This document shows, one piece after another, positions 1 to 8,553 of a stretch of DNA of 64,000 bases. The translations under genes and the position numbers were made by a program. The notes beneath the pieces were generated by a model. The model was not told where the DNA came from and did no database searches. It saw nothing but the letters and a program-made list of their open reading frames with translations. The stretch's first letter is position 1. Every line of letters begins with the position of its first letter. The DNA comes from Roseiarcus sp963765375 (GTDB lineage Bacteria; Pseudomonadota; Alphaproteobacteria; Rhizobiales; Beijerinckiaceae): positions 124,001-188,000 of the forward strand of contig CAVXVZ010000003.1 of assembly GCA_963765375.1 (NCBI GenBank). Reading direction: 5' to 3'.

Positions 1-90
1 TCGGCGTTCGGGTACGGCGCGTTCCATGTCAGCGCGTCGGCGACCTCGCGCGCGCTCGTCGCCGATTCGGAAGCTCCCGCCACGCCGTGA
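1..90 (+). CDS. 3' end of an unidentified CDS (partial)
   Basis: An open frame runs from the first base to a TGA at 88-90 and encodes 29 residues. Nearly every codon ends in G or C, as in the real genes of this window, so it is probably the C-terminal end of a gene that starts upstream of the window. No family can be named from so short a tail. Confidence 0.35.
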   Translation, partial: SAFGYGAFHVSASATSRALVADSEAPATP

Positions 91-194
91 CCTCCCGGCG
101 GTCGTTCCGCTCTGGCGTCGAAGACGGGTCGGGTATAGCTCGGATGGGGGCCCGGCGAGAGCCCCGAAGAAGCCCCCGCAGCCGAGAAGCGCGC

Positions 195-611
195 ATGACC
201 GGCCACATCGATCCGACCAGGGAAACCTTCGCCGCCTTTCGCGCCGACGACCGCCCCGGCCCGATCCATATGCTCAACCTCGTCCGGCTGCGCGCTCGCG
301 CGGCCTATCCGGACGGGCGCGAGGCGACCGGGGCCGAGGCTTACGAGGCTTACGGGCGCGAGAGCCTGCCGGTCTTTTCCCGTCTCGGCGGGAGGATCGT
401 CTGGCGAGGCCGGTTCGAGCTCATGCTGATCGGGCCGGCGGAGGAGCGCTGGGATCTCTCATTCATCGCCGAATATCCGAGCGTCGCCGCCTTCGTCGCC
501 ATGATCCGCGATCCCGTCTATCGCGAGGCGGTCAAGCACCGGCAGGCGGCGGTCGAGGATTCGCGGCTGATCCGCCTCGAGCCAGGCGCGGCTGGCGTTG
601 GATTCGGCTGA
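195..611 (+). CDS. DUF1330-type small protein (138 aa)
   Basis: The sequence has the features of the DUF1330 dimeric alpha/beta-barrel family: an early IHMLNLVRLR strand, a GRESLPVFSRLGG segment and a C-terminal YPSVAAFVAMIRDPVYREAV helix region. DUF1330 members are usually about 95-140 aa and their biochemical role is unknown. The ATG at 195 was chosen because the homologous part begins just after it; an ATG at 87 in the same frame would add 36 low-complexity residues. It stands alone, upstream of repeat and IS debris. Confidence 0.7.
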   Translation: MTGHIDPTRETFAAFRADDRPGPIHMLNLVRLRARAAYPDGREATGAEAYEAYGRESLPVFSRLGGRIVWRGRFELMLIGPAEERWDLSFIAEYPSVAAFVAMIRDPVYREAVKHRQAAVEDSRLIRLEPGAAGVGFG

Positions 612-712
612 GGCTCGGCCGCTGGCGATCACCCCTCCAGTTCGGGAGAGGGCTACGATGAGGGCTCCCGCCTCAAGGCGGCGCGCCATCTCAGTTAATC
701 GGTGATCGATTC

Positions 713-760
713 CGAATCGCGGAATCGAACGGAGACGGCGATGGCTGATATTGGGGACGG
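713..760 (+). repeat. 48-bp direct repeat, left copy
   Basis: This 48-bp stretch is identical to 3081-3128. The right copy carries the ribosome-binding site, start codon and first codons of the small gene at 3109. The left copy therefore begins the same reading frame but runs into a TAA after ten codons. The two copies bracket the IS3 element, both palindromic repeats and the truncated GST gene. Confidence 0.85.
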
Positions 761-859
761 TGTAATCGTGTAATCGGTGGTAATCGGTGACACCTGCATG
801 AACTGCCCCCCGAAAGTGAGACAGGGCGAATTGAGTGACAGAGCCTGTTAGGAGGCTCT

Positions 860-1261
860 ATGTCACAGCAAGGGATGCGCACATTTTCGACCGAGTTCAA
901 GGAAGCTGTGGTGGTTCGGCTCGACGCCGGGGAGCGGATGGCGGCGGTTTCGGACGAACTGAAGATCAGGCGCAAGCTGCTTTACGAATGGCGAGCGGCC
1001 TATCGCGAGCTTGGCGCAGCCGGGCTCAACCGGAAGCGCGGACGTAAGCCGGGCGGCGCCCGCGCCAGTCCGGACGCTGCGCCGGCTACGCCTGCTCCGC
1101 TTACCGAACTGGCGCGGGCGCAAGCGCGGATTGTCGAGCTCGAGCGCAAGATCGGCAAGCAGCAGATGGACCTCGATTTTTTTCGCGAAGCCTTGCGGCT
1201 CATCGACGCACGGGACCTCATGTCTCGCGCGACGCCATCTACGCGGTCATTGAAGAAATGA
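860..1261 (+). CDS. IS3-family transposase OrfA
   Basis: This 133-aa basic protein has an N-terminal helix-turn-helix (FSTEFKEAVVVRLDAGERMA... KIRRKLLYEWRAAY, about residues 8-50) that binds the element ends. It has a C-terminal coiled coil (about 85-118) with the QMDLDFFREALR motif seen in IS3 OrfA proteins. AGGAGG lies just upstream of the ATG. Its stop overlaps the orfB start by 4 bp (ATGA), so orfB is probably expressed by translational coupling. Confidence 0.9.
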   Translation: MSQQGMRTFSTEFKEAVVVRLDAGERMAAVSDELKIRRKLLYEWRAAYRELGAAGLNRKRGRKPGGARASPDAAPATPAPLTELARAQARIVELERKIGKQQMDLDFFREALRLIDARDLMSRATPSTRSLKK

Positions 1262-2115
1262 ACGCGCGGGAGACGCAAGGCGCCCCCTCGATCGAGCATT
1301 TGTGCCGCTTAAGCGGCGTGTCGCGCGCCGGCTTCTATCGCTTTGGCGAGGTTCGCGCGCCGAAGCGAGCGGAAGCGGATCTGCGCGACAAAATCCAGAC
1401 GATCGCGCTCAAAAATCGCTTCTACGGCTATCGGCGAGTCTGCCGAGACCTCTGGCGCGTCGATGGCCTGAAGGTCAATCACAAGCACGTCTTGCGCCTG
1501 ATGCGTGAGGACAATCTGCTCCGCCTGCGCGAAAGGCCGTTCGTTCCCTACACCACCAACAGCCGGCATGAGTTTCCCATCGTCGCCAATCTGACGCGTG
1601 GACGCGTCCCAACCGGGCTCGATCAGATCTGGGTCGCCGACATCACTTATGTCAGGCTGGCGGGACAGTTTGTCTACCTGGCCGTCGTTCTCGACGCCTT
1701 TTCCCGCAGGGTGATCGGCTGGGCGCTCGCCGACCATCTCGAAGCGAGCCTGGCGATCGAAGCGCTCGACATGGCCTTGACCGCCCGAAGCCCCGAGCCC
1801 GGCCTCATCCATCACTCCGACCGGGGCGTGCAATACGCCTGCGCCGACTATTGCGACAAGCTCGCGGCGCGCGGCGCTCTGATCAGCATGAGCCGCGCCG
1901 GCAACCCTTATGACAACGCCAAGGCCGAGCGCTTCATGCGCACCCTGAAGGAGGAAGAAGTGAACGGCAAGACTTACGCGTCTGTCGACGACGCCCGAGC
2001 CCATATCGGCGCCTTCCTCGAAAACGTCTATAATCGAGCCCGACTGCACTCCGCGCTCGGCTACAAACCCCCGGTCGAGTTCGAAGCCGAACTCCGCCAA
2101 TGCGAAACCGTCTGA
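1258..2115 (+). CDS. IS3-family transposase OrfB (DDE catalytic subunit)
   Basis: This 285-aa protein has an HTH_21 region (residues about 45-95, with FYGYRRVCRDLWRVDG) and an rve integrase core. The catalytic triad is visible: D in WVADITYVRL, D in HHSDRGVQYA, and E in AKAERFMRTLKEEE. Length and motifs are complete for the family. The start ATG overlaps the orfA stop. The gene looks intact. Confidence 0.92.
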   Translation: MNARETQGAPSIEHLCRLSGVSRAGFYRFGEVRAPKRAEADLRDKIQTIALKNRFYGYRRVCRDLWRVDGLKVNHKHVLRLMREDNLLRLRERPFVPYTTNSRHEFPIVANLTRGRVPTGLDQIWVADITYVRLAGQFVYLAVVLDAFSRRVIGWALADHLEASLAIEALDMALTARSPEPGLIHHSDRGVQYACADYCDKLAARGALISMSRAGNPYDNAKAERFMRTLKEEEVNGKTYASVDDARAHIGAFLENVYNRARLHSALGYKPPVEFEAELRQCETV

Positions 2116-2232
2116 AACGACACAACCAAAACTCTGTCCCTCAAATCCAGCGTCTCAGACAAAGGGTGCAGTTCATGCATATTTCACAAAATTAGCTCCG
2201 ACGATATAAAGGGAAAAATGCAAGTGTCACCG

Positions 2233-2426
2233 ATTACCGCGATTACCGTCACCGATTACCGCACCGATTACGCACCCACCGATTACGCCCCGATTGCCGC
2301 CGATTACCCCGATCACCCGCGAGAATGCCGTTCGCATTCAGATCGCCGTCGCCGCGTCATCGCCGAGCTTGAACGGCGCGGGCGTATCGTGGCCTTATAG
2401 GCGCGGCGCACCAACCCGGGGCTTCC
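2233..2426. repeat. Degenerate CCGATTAC microrepeat array and spacer before the GST remnant
   Basis: About eight imperfect copies of CCGATTAC, spaced 8-12 bp apart, run from about 2230 to 2320. They are the mirror image of the TAATCGGTG copies left of the IS3 element. The remaining 100 bp to the GST start show no gene. The array may be slippage or duplication products at the edge of the palindromic element. Confidence 0.55.
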
Positions 2427-2903
2427 ATGCTCACGCTCTACTACGCGACCAACACCTGCGCGCTCGCTTCGCATATCGCGCTCGAGGAAGCTGGCGCCGC
2501 CTACGAGACACGATGGATCGACTTCGGCGCCGCCGAGCAGACCAAGCCCGACTATCTCAACATCAACCCGAAGGGCCGGGTGCCGGCGCTCGTCACCGAT
2601 CGCGGCGTCTTGACGGAAACGCCGGCCATTCTCGCCTATATCGCGCAAACTCATCCTGCCGCTCGGCTCGCGCCGCTCGACGATCCGTTCGCCTTCGCGG
2701 AAGTGCAGGCGTTCATGAGCTATCTCTGCGCCACGGTGCATGTCGCGCACGCTCACCGGGCTCGCGGCTATCGATGGACGGACGACCCGGCGGCGATCGA
2801 AACGATGAAGAAGAAGGTTCCCGAGACCGTCGGCGCCTGCTTCGACCTGGGCGCGCCCGGACTCGGCTTCGCCCCCGGCGCGGTTAATCGGGTTAATCGG
2901 TGA
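2427..2903 (+). pseudogene. Glutathione S-transferase, C-terminally truncated
   Basis: Residues 1-80 form a thioredoxin-like GST N-domain (LTLYYATNTCALASHIALEEAGAAYE, with NPKGRVPALV and the ETPAILAYIA turn). The helical C-domain starts normally (FAEVQAFMSYLCATVHVAHAHR) but GST similarity fades after about residue 142. The last 16 or so residues are encoded by DNA leading into the 67-bp palindromic repeat, and the stop lies inside that repeat. Family members are usually 200-215 aa, so 50-60 C-terminal residues are missing. The product is probably non-functional. Confidence 0.75.
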
Positions 2904-2964
2904 CACATGCATATTTCACAAAATTAGCTCCCGCGACATAAAGGGAAATATGCATGTGTCACCG
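2898..2964. repeat. 67-bp palindromic repeat, copy 2 (MITE-like)
   Basis: The ends form a perfect 20-bp inverted repeat starting CGGTGACACATGCATATTTC, around a 27-bp asymmetric centre. Copy 1 lies at 785-798 plus 2180-2232 and differs at six positions. Short tandem repeats abut both ends: GTTAATCGG twice on the left and TATTTCCCGG twice on the right. There is no coding capacity, so any mobility would need a trans-acting enzyme. Confidence 0.8.
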
Positions 2965-3080
2965 TATTTCCCGGTATTTCCCGGGACCCCGCACACGGGC
3001 CTTCCCCGACAAACAAAGGGGTTAACAAGATTTTTCGACAATTTCTTTCCGCGAATCACAATCGGTCGTATGATGCCTTT

Positions 3081-3128
3081 CGAATCGCGGAATCGAACGG
3101 AGACGGCGATGGCTGATATTGGGGACGG
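3081..3128 (+). repeat. 48-bp direct repeat, right copy
   Basis: Identical to 713-760. It spans the 5' leader, ribosome-binding site and first codons of the small gene at 3109, so this copy is probably the original. Confidence 0.85.
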
Positions 3129-3312
3129 GGCAGGAATCGCGGGAGAACTCTATTCTCCGCCGCAGGACATTGCGATCCGGGCGCTGAGGATGCTCGAGCG
3201 GCTCGTCGCCGGCTCCTCGCTGGCCGAGGTCGCGGCGGGCGAGGGCCTCACGCCGCAGCGGGCGCGGGAGCTTGTCGCCCAGGTTGTCGCCCAGCGCGGG
3301 TTCGACCCCTGA
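3109..3312 (+). CDS. Small hypothetical protein, 67 aa
   Basis: The ATG at 3109 follows GGAGACGGCG at ribosome-binding distance; an earlier in-frame ATG at 3073 is less likely. The product is mostly helical, with a predicted helix-turn-helix-like stretch (LVAGSSLAEVAAGEGLTPQRARELVAQVV). It resembles a small regulator, but no named family is recognised. GC-ending codon use matches real genes here. Its leader and first codons are duplicated at 713-760. Confidence 0.55.
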   Translation: MADIGDGAGIAGELYSPPQDIAIRALRMLERLVAGSSLAEVAAGEGLTPQRARELVAQVVAQRGFDP

Positions 3313-3462
3313 AGCATGACTGGCTCACTCGGAGGCGTGGCTCTCGGCCTGCGCGTTTTGTGCATGGCAGCAATTTATTGTGCGACGCACCATATTGTGC
3401 TACACGCCCACCCGTAGTCGAGGGAGGGCGCGTCCGATGGGCAAAAAATCGAGGAGAGACCG

Positions 3463-3630
3463 ATGCAGCATTTCCACGCCGGAAACCTTCATCAGATCAA
3501 GGATGCGCCGCCGGGCGCCTGGGCGACCGTCAATGCGAGCGACGTCGTGACGATCAGCGAACTGGCGCGCCGCGGATTTCATCTCGTCGACATGAGCGGC
3601 GAAGTCTGGACCATGCATCGCGCCGGCTGA
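3463..3630 (+). CDS. Small hypothetical protein, 55 aa
   Basis: A short frame with a good GAGGAGAG ribosome-binding site 4 bp before the ATG and GC-ending codons throughout. The product starts MQHFHAGNLHQIKDAPPG and has no signal peptide or recognisable domain. It lies between the other small gene and the 3' end of ftsK on the opposite strand. Confidence 0.45.
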   Translation: MQHFHAGNLHQIKDAPPGAWATVNASDVVTISELARRGFHLVDMSGEVWTMHRAG

Positions 3631-3778
3631 AGGAGGAGACGGCGCTGAGCGCCGGGTCGCCGCACGAAAAAAGTGACAGTTTCGAACACTCAAGTCCTTG
3701 AAAAACAAGGGCCGCGCCCAAAAACGGACAACCGGATACGGCGTCCTGAGCCGCAATTTCGAGCGCCGGACCCGAGCT

Positions 3779-6319
3779 TCAATCCTCGCTGAGGTCCTCG
3801 AAGGCGCCCCGGTCCACCCCGTTGCCGATCAGGATCTCCCGTTTGCCCGAGTGGTTCGGCGGGCTGACGACCCCCTCCTTCTCCATCCGCTCGACCAGCG
3901 ACGCCGCCTTGTTGTAGCCGACCGACAGCCGGCGCTGGATGTAGCTCGTCGACACCTTGCGGTCGCGCAGCACGATATTGACCGCCCGGTCGTAATAATC
4001 GGCCAATTCCTCGGCGTCCATCGACCCCGGCGAGGGCAAGGGACCTTCGTCGTCGTCGTCGCCGCCGCTTGCCTCGTCCTCCTCGGTGATGGCGTGGAGA
4101 TATTCCGGCGCGCCCTGCCGCTTGAGGTGGGCGACGACCTTCTCGACTTCGTTCTCCGACACGAACGGCCCGTGGACCCGCGAAATCCGGCCGCCGCCGG
4201 CCATGTACAGCATGTCGCCCTGGCCGAGCAGCTGCTCGGCGCCCTGTTCGCCGAGGATCGTGCGGCTGTCGATCTTGCTCGTCACCTGAAACGAGATCCG
4301 GGTCGGAAAGTTGGCCTTGATGGTGCCGGTGATGACGTCGACCGACGGGCGCTGGGTGGCCATGATCAGATGGATGCCGGCCGCGCGCGCCATCTGCGCC
4401 AGGCGCTGGATCGCGCCCTCGATGTCCTTGCCGGCGACCATCATGAGGTCGGCCATCTCGTCGACGACGACGACGATATAGGGCAGTTCGTCGAGCGGGA
4501 TTTCCTCGTGCTCGTAGACCGCCTCGCCGGTCTCGCGGTCGAACCCCGTCTGGACGGTGCGGATCAGCGGCTCGCCCTTTGCGGCCGCCTCGGCGACGCG
4601 GGCGTTGAAGCCGTCGATATTGCGCACCCCGACCTTCGACATCTTCTTGTAGCGGTCCTCCATTTCCCTCACCGCCCACTTGAGCGCGATGACCGCCTTC
4701 TTCGGATCGGTGACGACGGGAGTCAAGAGATGGGGGATGCCGTCATAAGCCGAGAGCTCCAGCATCTTCGGATCGACCATGATGAGGCGGCACCGCTCCG
4801 GTTTCATGCGGTAGACGAGCGAGAGGATCATGGTGTTGATCGCCACCGACTTGCCCGAGCCGGTCGTGCCGGCGACCAGGAGGTGCGGCATCCGGGCGAG
4901 GTCGACGATCACCGGTTCGCCGCCGATCGTCTTGCCGAGCGCGATGGCGAGCCGGTGCTTCGAGTTCTCGAAGTCGTCGCTGGCAAGAAGCTCGCGCAGG
5001 TAGACCGTCTCCCGCCGCTGGTTCGGCAGCTCGACGCCGATGGCGTTGCGGCCCTGGACCACGGCCACTCGGGCCGAGACGGCCGACATCGAGCGGGCGA
5101 TGTCGTCGGCGAGCCCGATCACCCGCGACGACTTGATCCCCGGGGCTGGCTCAAGCTCGTAGAGGGCGACGACCGGGCCAGGGCGCACGTTGACGATTTC
5201 GCCCTTGACGCCGAAATCGTCGAGGACGCCTTCGAGCAGGCGAGCGTTCTGTTCCAGCGCGTCCTGCGAGACTCGGGTCCCGGTCGATTTTTTCGGTTCG
5301 GTCAGCATCGCGATCGAAGGCATGATCCAGTCGCGGCGCGGCGATGCGACAAATCTGGGCTCGACGGCCGGCCGGGTCGCGCTCCTGGGCGCGGCGGGGT
5401 CCAAGACGACGGGCGGCGCGCCGGCGGACCAGGCCGGGGCCGAGCCTTGCGGGCGGGGAGCATAGGCGGCCGGATCGGTCAAGGCGTCGTTGACATCGCT
5501 CAGATTTGACCAAGGCGCCCGGGTTGCGGCCGGCGCGGGGCCGGGGATGGGCGAAGACTTGCGCGCCGTCGGCGCCCCGCGCCGCGCGATTCGGCGCAAC
5601 GCCGCCTTGGCGGTGAGCAGGGCATGAATGACGGCTCCGATCGACACCATGCCGAAGCTTGGCTCATCCTGGTCCTCTTCGTCGTCGAAACGCGCCAGCG
5701 CCTCGGCGCGGGCCTTTCCGGCCGGATTATTGAGCGCGCCGTCCCCTTGGGCGCGCGACGGGCCGCCGACGCCCGCGGCTGCGGCGAGTCCGAGAATGGA
5801 GAGCGCGGCCAGACAGGCGCCGAGAACGATCGTCGCCCAGGCCGAGACCGGAAGGACGCGACGCGGGATGGAGAGGACAGCGTCGCCGACAACCCCGCCA
5901 AGGCCGGTGGGCAGCGGCCAGCTTCCGGGCGTCGGAAGGAGCGAAGCCAACGCCGCGGCCGCGATCACGCCGCACAGATAGAGGGCGATTTTCAACCGCG
6001 GCCGCTCGAGCCGCCGATGCGTGAGAAGGCGCCAGCCCCAGAACGCGGGCGGCGTCAGCAGCGCCACCGAGGCAAGGCCGATGAATTGCATCACCAAGTC
6101 AGCGGCGATCGCGCCCGGCGCGCCGAGAAGGTTGTGGATGCGCGCGTTTGTCGCATGATTGAGGCTCGGATCGCTGACTGACCAGGTCAGAAGCGCGAGG
6201 CAGAGGCCGGCCACGCCGGCGAGCGCGCCCAAGCCGGCGATCTCGGTCGCCCGCCGCTTCGGGAAATCCCGCACCGAGGCGGGCATGTGGTCGATAAACG
6301 AGAACGTCGTGGTACGCAT
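3779..6319 (-). CDS. ftsK: DNA translocase FtsK
   Basis: FtsK is the divisome-anchored ATPase that pumps DNA during chromosome dimer resolution and septation. Of 846 aa, residues 25-180 hold four membrane segments. A short proline/alanine-rich linker (about 200-330) leads to the FtsK alpha/beta motor, with Walker A GTTGSGKS near 484-491 and Walker B IVVVVDEMADLMM near 600. The C-terminal winged-helix gamma domain (YYDRAVNIVLRDRKVSTSYI onward), which reads KOPS, is present. Length and order are typical of the short-linker alphaproteobacterial type. It is transcribed away from amtB with a 220-bp gap. Confidence 0.96.
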   Translation of the reverse strand: MRTTTFSFIDHMPASVRDFPKRRATEIAGLGALAGVAGLCLALLTWSVSDPSLNHATNARIHNLLGAPGAIAADLVMQFIGLASVALLTPPAFWGWRLLTHRRLERPRLKIALYLCGVIAAAALASLLPTPGSWPLPTGLGGVVGDAVLSIPRRVLPVSAWATIVLGACLAALSILGLAAAAGVGGPSRAQGDGALNNPAGKARAEALARFDDEEDQDEPSFGMVSIGAVIHALLTAKAALRRIARRGAPTARKSSPIPGPAPAATRAPWSNLSDVNDALTDPAAYAPRPQGSAPAWSAGAPPVVLDPAAPRSATRPAVEPRFVASPRRDWIMPSIAMLTEPKKSTGTRVSQDALEQNARLLEGVLDDFGVKGEIVNVRPGPVVALYELEPAPGIKSSRVIGLADDIARSMSAVSARVAVVQGRNAIGVELPNQRRETVYLRELLASDDFENSKHRLAIALGKTIGGEPVIVDLARMPHLLVAGTTGSGKSVAINTMILSLVYRMKPERCRLIMVDPKMLELSAYDGIPHLLTPVVTDPKKAVIALKWAVREMEDRYKKMSKVGVRNIDGFNARVAEAAAKGEPLIRTVQTGFDRETGEAVYEHEEIPLDELPYIVVVVDEMADLMMVAGKDIEGAIQRLAQMARAAGIHLIMATQRPSVDVITGTIKANFPTRISFQVTSKIDSRTILGEQGAEQLLGQGDMLYMAGGGRISRVHGPFVSENEVEKVVAHLKRQGAPEYLHAITEEDEASGGDDDDEGPLPSPGSMDAEELADYYDRAVNIVLRDRKVSTSYIQRRLSVGYNKAASLVERMEKEGVVSPPNHSGKREILIGNGVDRGAFEDLSED

Positions 6320-6450
6320 CGCAAACTCGCCGGATCGTCGCGGCGTGATTGCGCGCCGTGCGAGACAAACTCTAGGCGCGTCCAGTTAATGCGGGCCTAA
6401 CCTTAACGCGCGGTAGCGACGGTCGCCCCGCGCGAGGGCGCTCGTTCGGC

Positions 6451-6481
6451 AAAAGAAAAATGGACGCCCCAAGGGGCGTCC
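6451..6481 (-). terminator. Intrinsic terminator of glnK-amtB
   Basis: On the minus strand a perfect 9-bp stem GGACGCCCC/GGGGCGTCC with a 2-base loop (6462-6481) is followed by a T-rich tract ATTTTTCTTTT. It lies about 57 bp after the amtB stop. This is the clearest rho-independent terminator in the window. Confidence 0.9.
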
Positions 6482-6538
6482 AAGGTCCGCGGGGAGGAAT
6501 TTCGCCCTGCGGCCGGAAGGGCCGCTGGGCGCCGCAGG

Positions 6539-8074
6539 TCAGTGAACGACTTCGCCGTGCAAGGCGAGGTCGAGGCCGTCACGCTCGACCTCATCGGACA
6601 CGCGCAGGCCGATGACCGCCTTGATGATGGCCAGAATGATGATCGTGACGATCGCGTCATAGACGATGACCGTGACGATGCCGATGCACTGGTTGACGAC
6701 CTGTCCGGGGTTGCCCTCGAGCAAACCAGCGGTGCCTCCGTACTGCTGGACAGCGAACACGCCGGTCAAGAACGCGCCGATCATCCCGCCGACCCCGTGG
6801 ACGCCGAAGCAGTCGAGCGCGTCGTCATAGCCGAACATGTGCTTTAGGCCAGTTGCGCCCCAGTAGCAGCCAACGCCGCAGGCCACGCCAATGGCCATTG
6901 CGCCGACCGGCCCAACGAAGCCCGAGGCTGGAGTGATGGCGACGAGGCCGGCGACTGCGCCCGAGCAGATGCCGATCACCGTCGGCTTGCCGCGATGGGC
7001 CCATTCGACGAACATCCAGGTCAGAGAAGCGACCGCGGTCGCGATCTGGGTGGCGGTCATCGCCATGCCAGCCTGCACGCCCGCGCTGACCGCGGAACCG
7101 GCGTTGAAGCCGAACCATCCGACCCACAGCAGCCCAGCGCCAATGAAGGTCAGGACCATGTTGTGGCCGGGCCCCGTGTCGTGCCGCTTGCCCAGCATGA
7201 TCGCGGCGACCAGACCCGCGACGCCCGCGTTGATGTGTACGACCGTGCCGCCGGCGAAGTCGAGAACCTTAACCCAAGCTTGGTCGTTGGTCGAGTTGAA
7301 GATGCCGTCGGGTCCCCACAGCCAGTGGGCCACGGGGGCGTAGACGAAGATCGCCCACAGACCCATGAACCACAGCATCGCCGAGAACTTCATGCGTTCC
7401 GCATAGGCGCCGGCGATGAGGGCGGGCGTGATGATGGCGAAGGTCATCTGGAAGCACATGTAGACGGTCTCGGGGATCGTCGGCGCCAGGGGATTAGGAT
7501 TGCCGATCCCCCCGTTGTTGATGTCGCTGAGGATTCCCTGGAGGAACGCGCGACTTAGTCCGCCGACGAACGGTGTGCCGGAGGTGAACGCCATCGAATA
7601 GGTGACAATCGCGTAGACGACGGTCACCAGGCAGGTGATGGCGAAGCTCGTCATGACGGTGTCGCCGACGTTCTTCTTGCGCACCATGCCGCCGTAGAAG
7701 AGCCCGAGGCCCGGGATCGTCATCATCAGCACGAGGGCGACCGAGGTCAACATCCACGCCGTATCGCCGCCGCTCGGCGTGCAATTGGTCAGCACGGCGG
7801 GGACTGCCGCGACGGCGGCGTATTTGTCGGTCTCAGGAACTGCGGCGACGGCGCCCGCGCATGCGGGCGTCGCTGGCGGCGGCGGCTTTGCCGATGGGGC
7901 GGGCGCAGCGGGAGCCGCGGCCGCCGGGGCTGCAGCGGCTGGCGCCGCGGCAGCGGGCGCGTCGGTCGTCGCGGGAGCCGCAGTCTGCGCCATGACTGCA
8001 CCCGGCGCCAGGCCGATGAAAGCGGCCGCCGCCAGCGCCGCGGCGAGCCGAGAGAGTTTTGGGGTCAGATTCAT
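6539..8074 (-). CDS. amtB: Ammonium transporter
   Basis: AmtB-family proteins conduct ammonium across the inner membrane as trimers and are gated by PII. The 511-aa product starts with a signal peptide (about residues 1-28, ending VMAQ), then an unusual 60-residue Ala/Pro-rich stretch, then eleven hydrophobic segments. Family signatures DFAGGTVVHINAG and the pore-lining WLLW/WAHR segments are seen. The ATG at 8074 was chosen over an upstream start because the signal peptide begins there. It is 43 bp downstream of glnK, in the usual operon. Confidence 0.95.
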   Translation of the reverse strand: MNLTPKLSRLAAALAAAAFIGLAPGAVMAQTAAPATTDAPAAAAPAAAAPAAAAPAAPAPSAKPPPPATPACAGAVAAVPETDKYAAVAAVPAVLTNCTPSGGDTAWMLTSVALVLMMTIPGLGLFYGGMVRKKNVGDTVMTSFAITCLVTVVYAIVTYSMAFTSGTPFVGGLSRAFLQGILSDINNGGIGNPNPLAPTIPETVYMCFQMTFAIITPALIAGAYAERMKFSAMLWFMGLWAIFVYAPVAHWLWGPDGIFNSTNDQAWVKVLDFAGGTVVHINAGVAGLVAAIMLGKRHDTGPGHNMVLTFIGAGLLWVGWFGFNAGSAVSAGVQAGMAMTATQIATAVASLTWMFVEWAHRGKPTVIGICSGAVAGLVAITPASGFVGPVGAMAIGVACGVGCYWGATGLKHMFGYDDALDCFGVHGVGGMIGAFLTGVFAVQQYGGTAGLLEGNPGQVVNQCIGIVTVIVYDAIVTIIILAIIKAVIGLRVSDEVERDGLDLALHGEVVH

Positions 8075-8117
8075 TGTAAGGGACTCCAATCTGGAATGGG
8101 AAACAGCGCGCCGCAGG

Positions 8118-8456
8118 TCAGAGCGCATCCTTATCCTTCTCGCCCGTGCGGATTCGTACCGCCGAGTCGAGGCTGTAAACGAAGATTTTGCCGTCGCCGA
8201 TCTGGCCTGTGCGCGCCGCAGCAACGATCGCCTCGACCACCTTGTCGGCGACGTCTGCGTTCACCGCGACCTCGATTTTCAACTTCGGCAGGAAGCTCAC
8301 GGCGTATTCCGCGCCGCGATAAATTTCTGTATGCCCCTTCTGCCGACCGTAGCCCTTGACCTCAGTAACGGTCAGCCCGTGCACGCCGATGGCGGTGAGC
8401 GCATCGCGCACCTCCTCCAGCTTGAACGGCTTTATGATCGCCATTACGATTTTCAT
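8118..8456 (-). CDS. glnK: Nitrogen regulatory protein PII
   Basis: PII proteins sense 2-oxoglutarate, ATP/ADP and uridylylation state and control AmtB, GlnA and NtrB. At 112 aa the length is canonical. The T-loop with Tyr51 (GHTEIYRGAEY) and the C-terminal signature TGQIGDGKIFVYSLDSAVRIRTGE are intact. Because it precedes amtB directly, GlnK is the better name than GlnB, though the sequence alone does not fully separate them. Confidence 0.94.
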   Translation of the reverse strand: MKIVMAIIKPFKLEEVRDALTAIGVHGLTVTEVKGYGRQKGHTEIYRGAEYAVSFLPKLKIEVAVNADVADKVVEAIVAAARTGQIGDGKIFVYSLDSAVRIRTGEKDKDAL

Positions 8457-8553
8457 AAGCCTCGCCCCATTGTGACGCGCCCGGCGGTGTGGAAACCATA
8501 CCGCTTTCGTGCAGTGAAATCGGAACGCGAGCGCGCCCCGCACGACGCAGCCT

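Larger units (their letters stand above)
799..2175 (+). mobile_element. IS3-family insertion sequence, 1377 bp
   Basis: The element is bounded by imperfect terminal inverted repeats. The left end reads TGAACTGCCCCC and the complement of the right end reads TGAACTGCACCC; further matches extend to GTGAGAC/CTGAGAC. It is flanked by a 4-bp duplication TGCA at 795-798 and 2176-2179. It holds overlapping orfA and orfB, both intact, so it could be active. The insertion point is inside a 67-bp palindromic repeat. Confidence 0.88.
785..2232. repeat. 67-bp palindromic repeat, copy 1, split by the IS3 element
   Basis: Removing the IS3 element (799-2175) and one TGCA duplication joins 785-798 to 2180-2232 into a 67-bp unit. 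It matches the intact copy at 2898-2964 at 61 of 67 positions. The ends are inverted repeats beginning CGGTGACAC. Outside the unit lie degenerate tandem copies of TAATCGGTG on the left (about 761-784) and of the complementary CCGATTAC on the right (about 2230-2330). Confidence 0.75.

Noticed and set aside
1177..1183. T7 run in orfA of the IS3 element as a possible frameshift site
   Set aside because: OrfB has its own ATG at 1258 overlapping the orfA stop, and orfA continues normally past the run, so coupling explains expression.
3698..5509. 603-aa open frame on the plus strand
   Set aside because: It is antisense to ftsK, with Asp/His/Arg-rich shadow composition; ftsK has complete motifs.
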